64,000 nucleotides of DNA from Cardinium endosymbiont of Dermatophagoides farinae (GTDB lineage: Bacteria; Bacteroidota; Bacteroidia; Cytophagales; Amoebophilaceae). The stretch is from contig NZ_VMBH01000001.1 in assembly GCF_007559345.1 (NCBI RefSeq), positions 558,001 through 622,000 of the forward strand, read 5' to 3'. How positions within the stretch are numbered: the stretch's first letter is position 1; each line of letters opens with the position of its first letter. Shown piece after piece: positions 1 through 9,100 of this stretch. The translations under genes and the position numbers were made by a program. Below the pieces are notes generated by a model. The model was not told the origin of the DNA. It saw only the letters and a list, made by a program, of their open reading frames with translations, and searched no databases.

Positions 1-125
1 TGATTTTTTTATACTTTTTGGCTGGGCAAAAAGTAGTAGGCGTTACCCTTGCCATTTGATTTATTAAAATTTAATACTATTAAAATTTGGAAACCTTTGC
101 AAGTTAGGTGGTGCAAAAAAATAGT

Positions 126-252
126 AGACCTACTGCAAAACCTATTGCTAAATGGCAATTTTGTGGTCTATGCTCCTCAAATACATTTAGTATTCTGGCG
201 GCTGCGCTTCTCCTAAAAACTGCTGATCACAAATAGGTTTTGCAGAAGGTCT
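126..252 (+). repeat. MITE copy A (127 bp)
   Basis: Copy of a dispersed element with terminal inverted repeats beginning AGACCT and ending AGGTCT, and an internal TGATCA near the right end. It is flanked by the 3-bp direct repeat AGT (123-125 and 253-255), consistent with a target-site duplication. It lies downstream of priA. The rest of 1-280 holds no gene that I can see. Confidence 0.85.
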
Positions 253-280
253 AGTGTAATCTCAAAGAGACACATTTGGA

Positions 281-2740
281 TTAAATCGGATCTATATCTA
301 AGACTATTTTTATTTTGGATCTTTTACCCAATGCATAGGTGCAGGCGCTTTTTAAGGTTGCTTTTGCGTGTTGCAGTGTATGTAGATTTTTGTGGGGTAG
401 CTTTAAAAATAGATCTAGCAAAAAATGATTCCTGATCTTGCCAACCAGCGGCTGTTGAGGGCCTAGTACCATGCCTCTAAACTTTTTTGCTAATATGTTT
501 TTTAACAGCATAGCTCCTGATTGTAACGTAGCGGCGTCCAGGCTGCTTAGGCTTAGTTTAATCAGTCTAACATAGGGAGGATAGGCAAACCGCTTTCTTT
601 CTGCTAACTCAGCTTGATACATCCCTTCGTAATCACCATTAGATAGATATTGGAATAGGGGATGATCGGTTTGTCTGGTTTGAATAAAGACACTACCTTG
701 CTGGTTGCGTCTACCTGCTCTGCCTGCCAACTGTGTGATGAGTTGAAAACATTTTTCATTGGATCTGAAATCTGGAAAGTAAAGCAAGCCATCTATATCT
801 AGTATGCCTATAAGGCGTATGTTGGGGAAGTCCAATCCTTTGGCCATCATTTGTGTGCCTACTAAAATATCTATGGATCCAGCGGTTACCTCTTCTAAAA
901 TAGATTGGTAGCTATTTTTCCCTTTTGTGCTGTCCAAATCCATGCGACTGATCTTTTGTTCTGGAAAGATAAGTTGCAAGCTCTCCTCTAGTTTTTCTGT
1001 ACCAAAGCCTATGTTGTGTAGTTGCTGCGACCCACAATGGTTGCACGAATAAAAAGGAAGCGTGGCATAGTCACAATAATGGCAGCGTAGTTGATTGGCC
1101 TCTTGGTGGTAGGTAAGGCTTACCGCGCAGGTAAGGCAACGGGGAATCCATCCACAATCGGCACATAAAAAATACTGGGCATAACCCCTTCTGTTTTGAA
1201 AAATCATCGCTTGGCCGCCTTCTATACTATTCTTTTGAAGCTTATCTAGTAGCGTTTGCGAGAAATGTGCACGCATGGCCTTCCGCTTTTCTTCTATGTT
1301 TAGGTCAATAAAAAATAATTTCGGGCGACTGGCTGCGCCAAATCTATGATGGAGGGTTACCAGACCATATTTTCCAGACTGGGCATTATAATAGCTTTCT
1401 ATAGCAGGTGTGCCCGAACCTAACAAAACCTTTGCGTGATGTTGTTGGGCCAGTAGAATGCTGCTGTCTCGTGCATGATAGGTAGGCATTGGATGGCTCT
1501 GTTTATAGGCAGGATCGTGTTCTTCATCTACAATAATGAGTTGTAGTCTCTTAAAAGGCAGTAAGAGTGCAGAACGTGTGCCTACTACAACCAAGGTTGT
1601 TTGGTGTAACAGGCGTGCCCATGTCTGTAAACGCTCTTTATGCGATTGTTTAGAGTGGTGTACTACCAACCATTCTCCTAAGAATGGTCTGATGCGTGCT
1701 GCTATATGCGTTACCAAACCTATTTCTGGTACTAAAAGTAATACTTGTTTTTGTTCCTGTAGTGCGGATGCAATCAGATGCATATATAACTCTGTTTTGC
1801 CGCTGCCTATAGCACCATGTAATAGTACGACTCTTTTTTGAACAAATTGCGTTTGAATAGCTGCTAGTGCATTTTTTTGAAATGGGGTTAAGGTGGCTAA
1901 GGGTGCCACGGGTACAGTAAAAATCGATGGAGGTAACTGGTTGAGACGCGTTAAAATCCCTTTCTTGCATAGAATATTAAAAGCTGACTTGGAATAGGCT
2001 AAAAGCTCTTTTTTAGAAGTGTATGGGATCGATTTTTCTCTGTTAGCTAAAAAATGAGCTAATAGGGCTTGCTGTTTGGGTGCGCGTGGCGCTAGATGGG
2101 AGGTGGTAAGTGCGTCTAGGTCGATGGTAGGAGAGAGGGTAAAGTAGGGGTTTTCGTTAGCTACCAGATCGATTTTGGTCGTGGGAACTGCCTTTACCAA
2201 TCTTTGAGATAGTAGCGCTATAAGTGCTTTGCTGGCTTCTTTTGGCTCCATTAACTGGAGGATAGATTTATAAGATAAGGGTTGTTGGTGTAGCGCAGCT
2301 ATAATAGCTCTCTTTTGAAACTCGATTGCTACATCACAAATCGCTTTCGAAAGGGAGCTGGCAACCGGTTCCGTTGGATGCTCGTGAATCGTTTGATTGA
2401 TTTGAAAAACGATGCTATTCTGAAGGTTGAATCCTTTAGGCCATGCAAGCGACAAGGTTTCACCCAGGTTGGATAAGTAATAATCGGCTATCCATTCTAA
2501 GAGTGCCAGTTGTTGAGGGGTAAATAAGGGTGTTTCGTAGCATATGCCTAATAGATCCTTGGTAGGGTAGGTGGGTGCTTGACAGTGGCATCTCATCACC
2601 ATACCCAAAAGTAGCTTTCCTATGCGCAATGACACAAGTACCATACTCCCTCTATCTACCATATTTTCGTATGTAGAGGGAATATGGTAGGTTAAAGGTT
2701 TAATAGGCAGCGGTAGTAGAACATCTGCAAATTTTTTCAC
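281..2740 (-). CDS. priA: Primosomal protein N' (PriA), replication restart helicase
   Basis: This 819-residue protein is a superfamily 2 3'-5' DNA helicase that recognises stalled forks and reloads the replisome. Seen: an N-terminal DNA-binding region, a Walker A motif GAIGSGKT at residues 309-316, a Walker B/motif II DEEH at 405-408, and a run of paired cysteines at about 525-570 (CADCG, CLTC, CHYC, CNHC) that forms the PriA zinc-binding insert. A GRAGR motif VI follows. Length matches the family. The downstream end faces MITE copy A. The exonuclease gene lies 8 bp upstream on the same strand, so the two are probably co-transcribed as a repair/restart pair. No lesion seen. Confidence 0.96.
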   Translation of the reverse strand: MKKFADVLLPLPIKPLTYHIPSTYENMVDRGSMVLVSLRIGKLLLGMVMRCHCQAPTYPTKDLLGICYETPLFTPQQLALLEWIADYYLSNLGETLSLAWPKGFNLQNSIVFQINQTIHEHPTEPVASSLSKAICDVAIEFQKRAIIAALHQQPLSYKSILQLMEPKEASKALIALLSQRLVKAVPTTKIDLVANENPYFTLSPTIDLDALTTSHLAPRAPKQQALLAHFLANREKSIPYTSKKELLAYSKSAFNILCKKGILTRLNQLPPSIFTVPVAPLATLTPFQKNALAAIQTQFVQKRVVLLHGAIGSGKTELYMHLIASALQEQKQVLLLVPEIGLVTHIAARIRPFLGEWLVVHHSKQSHKERLQTWARLLHQTTLVVVGTRSALLLPFKRLQLIIVDEEHDPAYKQSHPMPTYHARDSSILLAQQHHAKVLLGSGTPAIESYYNAQSGKYGLVTLHHRFGAASRPKLFFIDLNIEEKRKAMRAHFSQTLLDKLQKNSIEGGQAMIFQNRRGYAQYFLCADCGWIPRCLTCAVSLTYHQEANQLRCHYCDYATLPFYSCNHCGSQQLHNIGFGTEKLEESLQLIFPEQKISRMDLDSTKGKNSYQSILEEVTAGSIDILVGTQMMAKGLDFPNIRLIGILDIDGLLYFPDFRSNEKCFQLITQLAGRAGRRNQQGSVFIQTRQTDHPLFQYLSNGDYEGMYQAELAERKRFAYPPYVRLIKLSLSSLDAATLQSGAMLLKNILAKKFRGMVLGPQQPLVGKIRNHFLLDLFLKLPHKNLHTLQHAKATLKSACTYALGKRSKIKIVLDIDPI

Positions 2741-2748
2741 GTCTATGA

Positions 2749-3546
2749 TTAGATCATGCCCATTTTAATTTGTGTGAGCTTACGTTTGGTGTCCAAGGGA
2801 AAGTCTCCTTGAATCATCCAGTTATAGTAAGAAGGTTCTAGTTTGAATACCTCTGATACGGTTTTTCCTTTATGCTTGCCAAAGTTAAAGATGGGCACAT
2901 GTTGCTCATTGTAGACTATTCTACCTGCAAAATCGACCATGTTGGTATTGGTTAAATCATGTAAGGTAGCTACATCATTTTTTACAATACCCAATGTATT
3001 GCCTAAAGCATCAACCACAGATTGGTTTTCATATCTTTTTACTTGTTCCATCAGTACTTCTACCGTAGCTTCTATATCTACCATGGCATTATGGGCGCCC
3101 TCTAGTTCCTTCTGACAATAAAATAGATAAGCTGCTTTTAACGTTCTTTTTTCCATTAGATGAAAAAGCTTTTGCACATCTACAATTTTGCGATTTTCTA
3201 TTTTAAAGTCTAAGTCTGCACGCAAAAAGCTTTCTGCCAATATGGGTATATCAAAACGAAGCAGATTAAAACCAGCTAAGTCAGCCCCCTTTAAAAACGA
3301 AATCAATTCTTTGCCTATTTGTTTAAAGGTTGGTTTGTCTGCCACATCTTCAGCATAGATACCGTGAATTAGACTCGCTTCAATAGGAATAGCTTGTTCT
3401 GGATTAATTCTTTTGTAAAAAGTTAAGCGATTGCCACCCGGCATAAGCTTAATGATTGCAATTTCTACGATGCGATCATGTACCACATTGGTACCTGTAG
3501 TTTCTAAATCTAAAAAAGCAAGTGGGTTGGTTAATTTTAAACTCAT
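2749..3546 (-). CDS. DnaQ-like 3'-5' exonuclease
   Basis: A 265-residue DEDDh exonuclease related to the epsilon proofreading subunit of DNA polymerase III. Seen: motif I FLDLETTG with D13 and E15, motif II in the stretch AGFNLLRFDIPIL, and motif III HNAMVDIEAT with the catalytic His and Asp. The C-terminal third carries a NFGKHKGKTVSEV block followed by YYNWMI, which resembles the small DUF3820-type domain often fused to such exonucleases in Bacteroidota. It is transcribed with priA, 8 bp away. It may be a general repair exonuclease rather than the replicative proofreader; the sequence does not decide this. Confidence 0.88.
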   Translation of the reverse strand: MSLKLTNPLAFLDLETTGTNVVHDRIVEIAIIKLMPGGNRLTFYKRINPEQAIPIEASLIHGIYAEDVADKPTFKQIGKELISFLKGADLAGFNLLRFDIPILAESFLRADLDFKIENRKIVDVQKLFHLMEKRTLKAAYLFYCQKELEGAHNAMVDIEATVEVLMEQVKRYENQSVVDALGNTLGIVKNDVATLHDLTNTNMVDFAGRIVYNEQHVPIFNFGKHKGKTVSEVFKLEPSYYNWMIQGDFPLDTKRKLTQIKMGMI

Positions 3547-3741
3547 AGTATATTTAGGCTTGGCATACTTTCATTTTTAACTATAATCTTTTTTGTTTAT
3601 GGCAAAAAATGGCTGACTATACTTAAATTTTTGTTATTTTAAGTTTTTTATCAAAAAAACCTATTCTAATAGAACAGCAGTGCGCAGCAATATTGCTTCT
3701 CAAATATAATAAAATATGCCATTACACTTTCATTTATTTGT

Positions 3742-4833
3742 ATGTTAATTAGTACGATCAACCATGTTGTGTTTCGTAGGTTATTGCTTACTTGGTATAA
3801 GTCGCACCAGCGTTGCTTGCCCTGGCGTATTACTAAAGATCCATATAAAATATGGTTATCAGAAATTATTCTACAGCAAACAAGAGTCATGCAAGGGTTG
3901 CCCTACTATGAGCGTTTTGTAGCGCAATATCCTTCTGTAGCCGCGTTGGCTGGTGCTAAAGAGGAGGAAATTCTACGTTTGTGGCAAGGATTGGGTTACT
4001 ATAGTAGGGCACGTAACTTACACCAATGTGCGCAAACCATTGTTGCGCAATATAATGGTGATTTTCCCACGAGTTATCACGCACTACTTACGCTCAAGGG
4101 GATTGGGCCTTATACAGCTGCAGCCATTGCTGCATTTGCTTTTAAAGAAGTAGTTGCTGCCGTGGATGGCAATGTCTACCGTGTCTTGGCACGTATTTTT
4201 GGACTCACCTATGATGTAGGTACGTCGAAAGGAAGAAAACAAATGCATCAGTTTGCAACCCTACTGGTAGATCATATGCAGCCCGATACATATAGCCAAG
4301 CCATTATGGATTTTGGTGCGCTCCAATGTACGCCTGTGTCTCCTTTTTGCACGACTTGTGTTTTTAACAACTATTGCATCGCCTACGCTACCGATAGCCA
4401 AAAAACACTACCTGTTAAAACCAATAAACTCAATAAAAAAGACCGTTATTTTGACTATTTTATTTTGCAGCATAAAGATGCTATATATATGAAAAAGCGT
4501 GTGAAAAGTGATATTTGGAAGGGTATGTATGATTTCTATTTATTAGAAAATAAGCAGCATTTGGTTGTAGATCAGATGGATGACCCTTTATTTATTTTAG
4601 CTAGAAGCTATCACTTACCCATTACTACTTTTGAAAAAGAGGAGCGCCATTTATTAACCCATCAGCGGTTGTTTGTAAAATTCCATAAGATAGACCTCAC
4701 TGTAGCTTTCTTACAAGAAGCCAAGCAGCTCTTCCATCAATTTTCCTTAGTGCCATTTAATCGCAGAGAGATTGAAGCTTTGCCTAAACCTATATTGATT
4801 CAGCGCTTTTTAAAAAAGGTTGACCTGTCCTAG
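3742..4833 (+). CDS. mutY: A/G-specific adenine DNA glycosylase (MutY)
   Basis: A 363-residue glycosylase that removes adenine mispaired with 8-oxoguanine. Seen: the catalytic Glu in SEIILQQTRV, the helix-hairpin-helix GIGPYTAAAIAAFAF, the catalytic Asp in AVDGNVYRVLAR, and a 4Fe-4S loop with C-x6-C-x2-C-x5-C spacing (CTPVSPFCTTC then C). The C-terminal NUDIX-like domain that reads 8-oxoG is present, so it is full length. It is divergent from the exonuclease gene; the shared AT-rich gap 3547-3741 probably holds both promoters, but no clear box was seen. Confidence 0.95.
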   Translation: MLISTINHVVFRRLLLTWYKSHQRCLPWRITKDPYKIWLSEIILQQTRVMQGLPYYERFVAQYPSVAALAGAKEEEILRLWQGLGYYSRARNLHQCAQTIVAQYNGDFPTSYHALLTLKGIGPYTAAAIAAFAFKEVVAAVDGNVYRVLARIFGLTYDVGTSKGRKQMHQFATLLVDHMQPDTYSQAIMDFGALQCTPVSPFCTTCVFNNYCIAYATDSQKTLPVKTNKLNKKDRYFDYFILQHKDAIYMKKRVKSDIWKGMYDFYLLENKQHLVVDQMDDPLFILARSYHLPITTFEKEERHLLTHQRLFVKFHKIDLTVAFLQEAKQLFHQFSLVPFNRREIEALPKPILIQRFLKKVDLS

Positions 4834-4967
4834 CTAAAAATATTGGAGTAGCTGTTTGGTTATGCTCACAGCCTATCTGCTGCTTACTCCTTTCGCATAC
4901 AAGTTTTATGAAGGGAAGTTTTCTTTTTTGAACAAAAAACTTTACCTTGCAACCAGCGTTTTTTTCT

Positions 4968-5100
4968 TAGATCTCTTTCAAAACCTATTTTGTGGCAGGC
5001 AATTTTTAGGGGAAGTGCAGTTGAGCACTGTAGCATACTAGATGTATGAGGCGCATAGACAAGCTTCGGGCCAGCGCAATCGAGTTTTAAAAGAGATCTA
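4968..5100. repeat. Diverged MITE-like element C (133 bp)
   Basis: This element has its own terminal inverted repeats, starting TAGATCTCTTTCAAAAC and ending with a match to its complement (GTTTTAAAAGAGATCTA). The interior (GCAGTTGAGCACTG..., ACTAGATGTATGAGG..., CATAGACAAGCTTCG) is clearly related to the MITE family at 126, 8362 and elsewhere. It fills most of the 4834-5210 gap between mutY and cspA. No gene was seen in that gap. Confidence 0.7.
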
Positions 5101-5210
5101 TTCCAACCTTGAATCAAGGTCCTATAGGTTGCTCGTTTCACAACTTTATAAATAGGAAGGTAGGGTAAAGCGCTTGAAGTTTAATTTATTAATATAGTTT
5201 TTTATTTCCC

Positions 5211-5417
5211 ATGGAAGGAGTAGTAAAATGGTTTGACCCAGCTAAAGGTTATGGGTTTATCAAACCAGTAAATGGAGGTAAGGATGTCTTTGTGCACATA
5301 AGTGCACTTGTTGCATCTAGAGTAAGCATGATAGACCAAGGCCAATCGGTGGACTTTGAAATCACCAGCGATAGAGGTAAGGAGGTAGCTAGTAACATTA
5401 AAGTTCTTGATGCGTAA
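5211..5417 (+). CDS. cspA: Cold-shock domain protein
   Basis: A 68-residue single cold-shock (OB-fold) protein that binds single-stranded RNA and DNA. Seen: the N-terminal VVKWFDPAKGYGFI with RNP1 KGYGFI, then RNP2 VFVHI. It starts at ATG 5211 and ends at TAA 5415-5417. It is followed after 38 bp by a DEAD-box RNA helicase on the same strand, a typical cold-response pairing in which the chaperone and the helicase both loosen RNA structure. A strong hairpin overlaps its stop codon. The symbol indicates family membership only. Confidence 0.93.
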   Translation: MEGVVKWFDPAKGYGFIKPVNGGKDVFVHISALVASRVSMIDQGQSVDFEITSDRGKEVASNIKVLDA

Positions 5418-5433
5418 AACGTATCAAGAACTT
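5401..5433 (+). terminator. 15-bp stem hairpin overlapping the cspA stop codon
   Basis: The left arm AAGTTCTTGATGCGT and the right arm ACGTATCAAGAACTT pair over 15 bp with one G-T pair and a 3-nt loop. The arm runs through the last codons of cspA. Only an interrupted T/A tract follows, so this may be an attenuator or a 3'-end stabiliser between cspA and the helicase rather than a full terminator. Confidence 0.7.
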
Positions 5434-5455
5434 TATTAAATTTTAACATTGTACT

Positions 5456-6625
5456 TTGAGTAATACTTTTCAAAAATATAATCTGCCATCAGCTCTGTTA
5501 GGGGCGTTGGCAAGAATGCAGTATGAACACCCTACTGCCATTCAAGATCAAGTAATTCCAATAGCCTTAACCGGTCAAGATATCTTGGGTTCTTCTAAAA
5601 CAGGTAGCGGCAAAACAGCTGCTTTTTCTATACCTGTAGTTGCACAACTGATGCATCGTCCTGATGCTAGCGTATTGGTATTAGCCCCTACACGAGAACT
5701 TGCTGAGCAAGTAGCAGGTGTTATGTCAAGCATGGTGAGTGGTTGTAAGCATTTGCGTACGGTATTGTTAATAGGGGGGGAGCCTATTGGAAAGCAGTTG
5801 ATGCGTTTGCGTACTAATCCTAACATTATTGTAGGTACACCTGGTCGTGTAGAAGATCATTTATGTAGGGGATCGTTGCATTTGCATAAGACTACCTTTT
5901 TGGTATTGGATGAGATTGACCGAATGCTAGATATGGGTTTTTCTATTCAAATAGATAAGATTATCAAACGCTTACCGGTAGAACGACAAACTTTAATGTT
6001 TTCAGCTACTTTGGATAGGAATATTGAGCGGTTGGCTGGATCCTATTTAAGGCAACCAGCACGGATTAATGTGGAGATTGCAGATAATGAATCTAAGAAT
6101 ATTCAAGAAGAATCTCTTTATATATCAGAGTCAGGGAAATTTCAAGTTTTATTGGAGCAACTTAGTAGGCGGGAGGGCTCTGTTATTATCTTTGTAAAAA
6201 CCCAAATGAGAGCTGATCATATCAGTTACCAATTACAGCAAGCAAATTTTAAGGTTCGCGCTATTCATGGTGGATTAAAACAGCACCAACGCAAGCGTGT
6301 CATAAAGGACTTTAGAAATAAGCATTATGCTATTATTGTGGCAACTGATGTAGCTGCAAGGGGATTAGATATTGATCATATCAAACATGTAATCAATTAT
6401 GATTTTCCGCAAGCTGCTGAAGATTATACCCATAGAATTGGTAGAACGGGTAGAGCCGGCGCTACAGGCTTTGCCTTGTCTATGATTGCTTCTCCTCAAG
6501 AAAAAAGACTTTGGCGTATTATTCATAATGAGCCAGTAGAAAAAGAAGAGAGGGGGTCATTTAGGCAAAGTTCGGGTTTTAATCGGTTTAAATCTCGCCC
6601 TTTTAGGCGTAGTTTTTCAGGCTAA
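5456..6625 (+). CDS. DEAD-box ATP-dependent RNA helicase (DEID variant)
   Basis: A 389-residue RNA helicase of the RhlE/DbpA-like group. Seen in order: Q motif around TAIQDQ, Walker A KTGSGKT, PTRELAEQ, TPGR, motif II, SAT, and HRIGRTGRAG. A short basic Arg/Phe-rich tail (RFKSRPFRRSF) ends the protein. Odd: motif II reads DEID (GAT GAG ATT GAC) rather than DEAD. The best start is a TTG at 5456 just ahead of the Q-motif region; no in-frame ATG lies close enough to keep that motif. It probably shares a transcript with cspA. A strong terminator follows at 6659. Confidence 0.92.
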   Translation: MSNTFQKYNLPSALLGALARMQYEHPTAIQDQVIPIALTGQDILGSSKTGSGKTAAFSIPVVAQLMHRPDASVLVLAPTRELAEQVAGVMSSMVSGCKHLRTVLLIGGEPIGKQLMRLRTNPNIIVGTPGRVEDHLCRGSLHLHKTTFLVLDEIDRMLDMGFSIQIDKIIKRLPVERQTLMFSATLDRNIERLAGSYLRQPARINVEIADNESKNIQEESLYISESGKFQVLLEQLSRREGSVIIFVKTQMRADHISYQLQQANFKVRAIHGGLKQHQRKRVIKDFRNKHYAIIVATDVAARGLDIDHIKHVINYDFPQAAEDYTHRIGRTGRAGATGFALSMIASPQEKRLWRIIHNEPVEKEERGSFRQSSGFNRFKSRPFRRSFSG

Positions 6626-6658
6626 CCAGTTTGCTTGTTTGGCCTATGCTACTTAAAG

Positions 6659-6710
6659 ACCAGCGCTCATCCATAGACCTTAGGTCTCATTTTGAGGGTT
6701 GGTTTTTTTT
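6659..6710 (+). terminator. Rho-independent terminator, probably bidirectional
   Basis: The outer stem ACCAGCGCTC/GAGGGTTGGT has one mismatch and one G-T pair. The inner stem is AGACC-TTA-GGTCT. A run of eight T follows at 6703-6710. It ends the helicase transcript and sits just past the 3' end of the convergent pyrG gene, which it may also terminate. Confidence 0.85.
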
Positions 6711-8333
6711 ATGTCTGCTCTTTTTGTTGTATTAAAGCTGCAACAAAAGATACAAATAAAGGATGAGGGCTAAACGGCCTAGACTTATATTCTGGGTGAA
6801 ACTGTACACCTATAAACCAGGGGTGCGTGTCTATCTCCAGTGATTCAACTAAATTCCCGTCAGCTGAGATTCCACCTATCCGCATACCCGCTTTTTCAAA
6901 AGCATTTTTATAATGTATATTGAATTCAAATCGATGTCTATGGCGCTCCAAAACATGGTCAACTTTGTATATCTCTTTGATTTTACTGCCATTAGTCAAA
7001 AGGCTCTCGTAATTTCCAAGGCGCATTGTGCCGCCTAAATTTGACGCGTGCGTACGTACCTCTTTTTCTTTCCGTTATACCAATTCATCATTAAGTCAAT
7101 TACATTGGAGCAATCATTGGTAAACTCTGTAGAATTTGCATCTTTTATGCCTAACACATTACGTGCAAATTCTATAGCCATTAATTGCATACCAAGGCAA
7201 ATGCCAAATAAAGGAATATTATTTTTTCTGGAATATTCAATCGCTTTGATCTTTCCTTCTATACCACGCGAGCCAAATCCTCCAGGAATCATGATGCCTT
7301 CAATGGTATCTAATGGTGCATGGCACGCAGCGTCTATCTCAGCGGCATCAATCCATACCAGGTTTACTTTACATTTATGGTGCATGCCTGCATGTAAGAA
7401 GGCTTCTAAAAGCGATTTGTAGGCATCTTGCAATTGGTTATACTTTCCGATAATAGCTACATGCACCTGCTTTTCATAGGTAGTAATCCTGCTTTCAATT
7501 ACATGCCATTTCTCCAAGTCAATCTTATCTGAATCTGTTAAGCCAAAGTATGCTATTATTTCTTTATCAACGTTTTGCTTATAATAAGAAAGCGGTACGT
7601 GGTATATGGTCTTTTGATCAACGCCAGCAATCACCCTATGTGTAGGAACACTACAGGAAACGGCTATCTTATGCAATAAAGATTCTGAAATCTCTCTATC
7701 GGCCCTACATATTATTAAATCTGGCTGAACGCCTATAGACCTGAGCTCCTTAACGGAATGTTGGGTGGGTTTCGTTTTAAGCTCGCCAGCTGTTGCAATA
7801 TAAGGGAGCAAAGTGAGATGGATAGAGATAACAGTAGCGCTACCAAGTAGATACCTGATTTGTCTAACGGCTTCAAAATAAGGTAATGCTTCTATATCTC
7901 CTACTGTACCTCCTATTTCGCATATCATGAAATCTACCTCATCTTGGCCAAATTTAATAAAATCTTTTATCAGTTTTGTTAAATGTGGTATAATCTGAAC
8001 GGTTCCTCCACCATATTTTCCCTCTCTTTCTTTGCTTATAACACTTTCATAAACCTTTCCGCTGCTTATGGTGTCATGCTTAGAAGCAGGGATATCTGTA
8101 AATCTTTCGTAATATCCAAGGTCTAAATCGGTCTCTGCACCATCAGATGTAACAAAGACTTCTCCATGTTGATAGGGATTCATAGTGCCAGGATCAACAT
8201 TTAAGTATGGATCAAGTTTTTTTAATCTAATGCGATGGCCACGGGCCTGTAATAGTGCTGCTATACTTGCTGCACATACGCCCTTTCCTAGCGAAGAAAC
8301 GACTCCGCCTGTAACAAAGATATATCGACACAT
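6709..8333 (-). pseudogene. pyrG: CTP synthase (PyrG), split by a -1 frameshift
   Basis: PyrG makes CTP from UTP using glutamine. The true start is M-CRYIFVTGG at 8333; the open frame upstream to 8393 runs into MITE copy B and is not native. The first frame holds the whole synthetase domain (GGVVSSLGKG P-loop) and the glutaminase Cys in GICLGMQ, and stops at 7035. The second frame (from 7026) resumes with MRLGNYES and supplies the glutaminase His/Glu in GVQFHPEY. The break lies at CAAATTTAGG: one extra A (CAA AAT TTA GGC) would give the family-typical run into GGTMRLG. So either one A was lost from a short run or this is a sequencing error. Confidence 0.9.
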
Positions 8334-8361
8334 AGTGTTATGATGGATGCGTTTAAATATA

Positions 8362-8497
8362 AGACCTTCTGCAAAATCTATTTCTAATGGCAATTTTGGT
8401 ATCGAAGCTTGTCTATGCTCCTCAAATACATTTAGTATTCTGGCGACTGCGCTTCTCCTAAAAACTGCTGATCACAAATAGGTTTTGCAGAAGGTCT
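8362..8497 (+). repeat. MITE copy B (136 bp)
   Basis: Full-length copy with AGACCTTCTGCAAAA at the left end and TTTTGCAGAAGGTCT at the right end. It is flanked by the 3-bp repeat ATA (8359-8361, 8498-8500). It sits 28 bp upstream of the pyrG start, where a promoter would be expected, and lends pyrG an in-frame upstream ATG (MPLEIDFAEGL) that is probably spurious. Confidence 0.9.
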
Positions 8498-8524
8498 ATA
8501 GATTAAGAAACATAGGAGACCTAT

Positions 8525-8812
8525 CTATTGCAATATTTTTTCAATGGAATCAGTCCAACTGCCTATCTTTTGTATAAGTGCATTAGTTTTGCTTGCATCG
8601 GCTTCTTGTACTTTTAAATAGGCTACCAAACAATCAAATGCTACCATAGCTAATAAATCTTGTTGATCCTGAATACCAAGGTTTTTTTTATATTCCTTAA
8701 TCCGTTCTGCTAAAGTTTTACTGGCTACTCTTACAAAGGTCTCATCTTCCGGTTGTACCTTCATGGGATAGATCCGATCACTAATTTTAATTTTTATAGA
8801 GAGTGATTCCAT
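8525..8812 (-). CDS. zapA: Cell division protein ZapA-like
   Basis: A 95-residue ZapA-family protein that would promote FtsZ protofilament bundling at mid-cell. Seen: an N-terminal beta strand block SIKIKISDRIYPMKV, the conserved ...ETFVRVASKTLAERIKEYK region and a C-terminal helix with the family's DLLAMVAFDCL stretch. Size is typical for Bacteroidota ZapA. It follows a small coiled-coil gene by 3 bp, an arrangement common in Bacteroidota. Homology is inferred from pattern only. Confidence 0.8.
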   Translation of the reverse strand: MESLSIKIKISDRIYPMKVQPEDETFVRVASKTLAERIKEYKKNLGIQDQQDLLAMVAFDCLVAYLKVQEADASKTNALIQKIGSWTDSIEKILQ

Positions 8813-8815
8813 TTT

Positions 8816-9100
8816 TTATGCTTGTTCAAAATAGGTTAAACAAAGATCTATTTCTTTGATATACTTATTAAGCTGATCTACTAAATGGTGCGCCAATGGG
8901 GCTGCTTTATGATTGGCTGCAGTGGATCTGCTGGGGCTTATTTTTGATCCTTCCAATAGGGATTTTAATTTTTTATTTTCCTCTGTCAGTTGCATGATTT
9001 GTTTTTGGTAGTCTGAATGAGCCTGTAGCAGCTGCATCAGCATGTTCTCAAAACGCTCTATAATGCGCTGATCTTTTTGGTTATCTTCTAATGATGACAT
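8816..9100 (-). CDS. Small coiled-coil protein upstream of zapA
   Basis: A 94-residue protein with a predicted coiled coil over about residues 10-50 (heptad-like QIMQLTEENKKLKSLLEG) and a polar Ser/Ala linker, then a second helix. I do not recognise a named family. Its position between pheT, which it overlaps by 20 bp, and zapA, 3 bp further on, suggests a translationally coupled unit and perhaps a role with ZapA in division; that is inference. Confidence 0.75.
   Translation of the reverse strand: MSSLEDNQKDQRIIERFENMLMQLLQAHSDYQKQIMQLTEENKKLKSLLEGSKISPSRSTAANHKAAPLAHHLVDQLNKYIKEIDLCLTYFEQA

Noticed and set aside
8334-8393. In-frame upstream extension of pyrG (MPLEIDFAEGL)
   Set aside because: It is translated from MITE copy B; a similar MPLEIGFAEGL peptide arises at copy F with no gene attached. 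The family start is MCRYIF at 8333.
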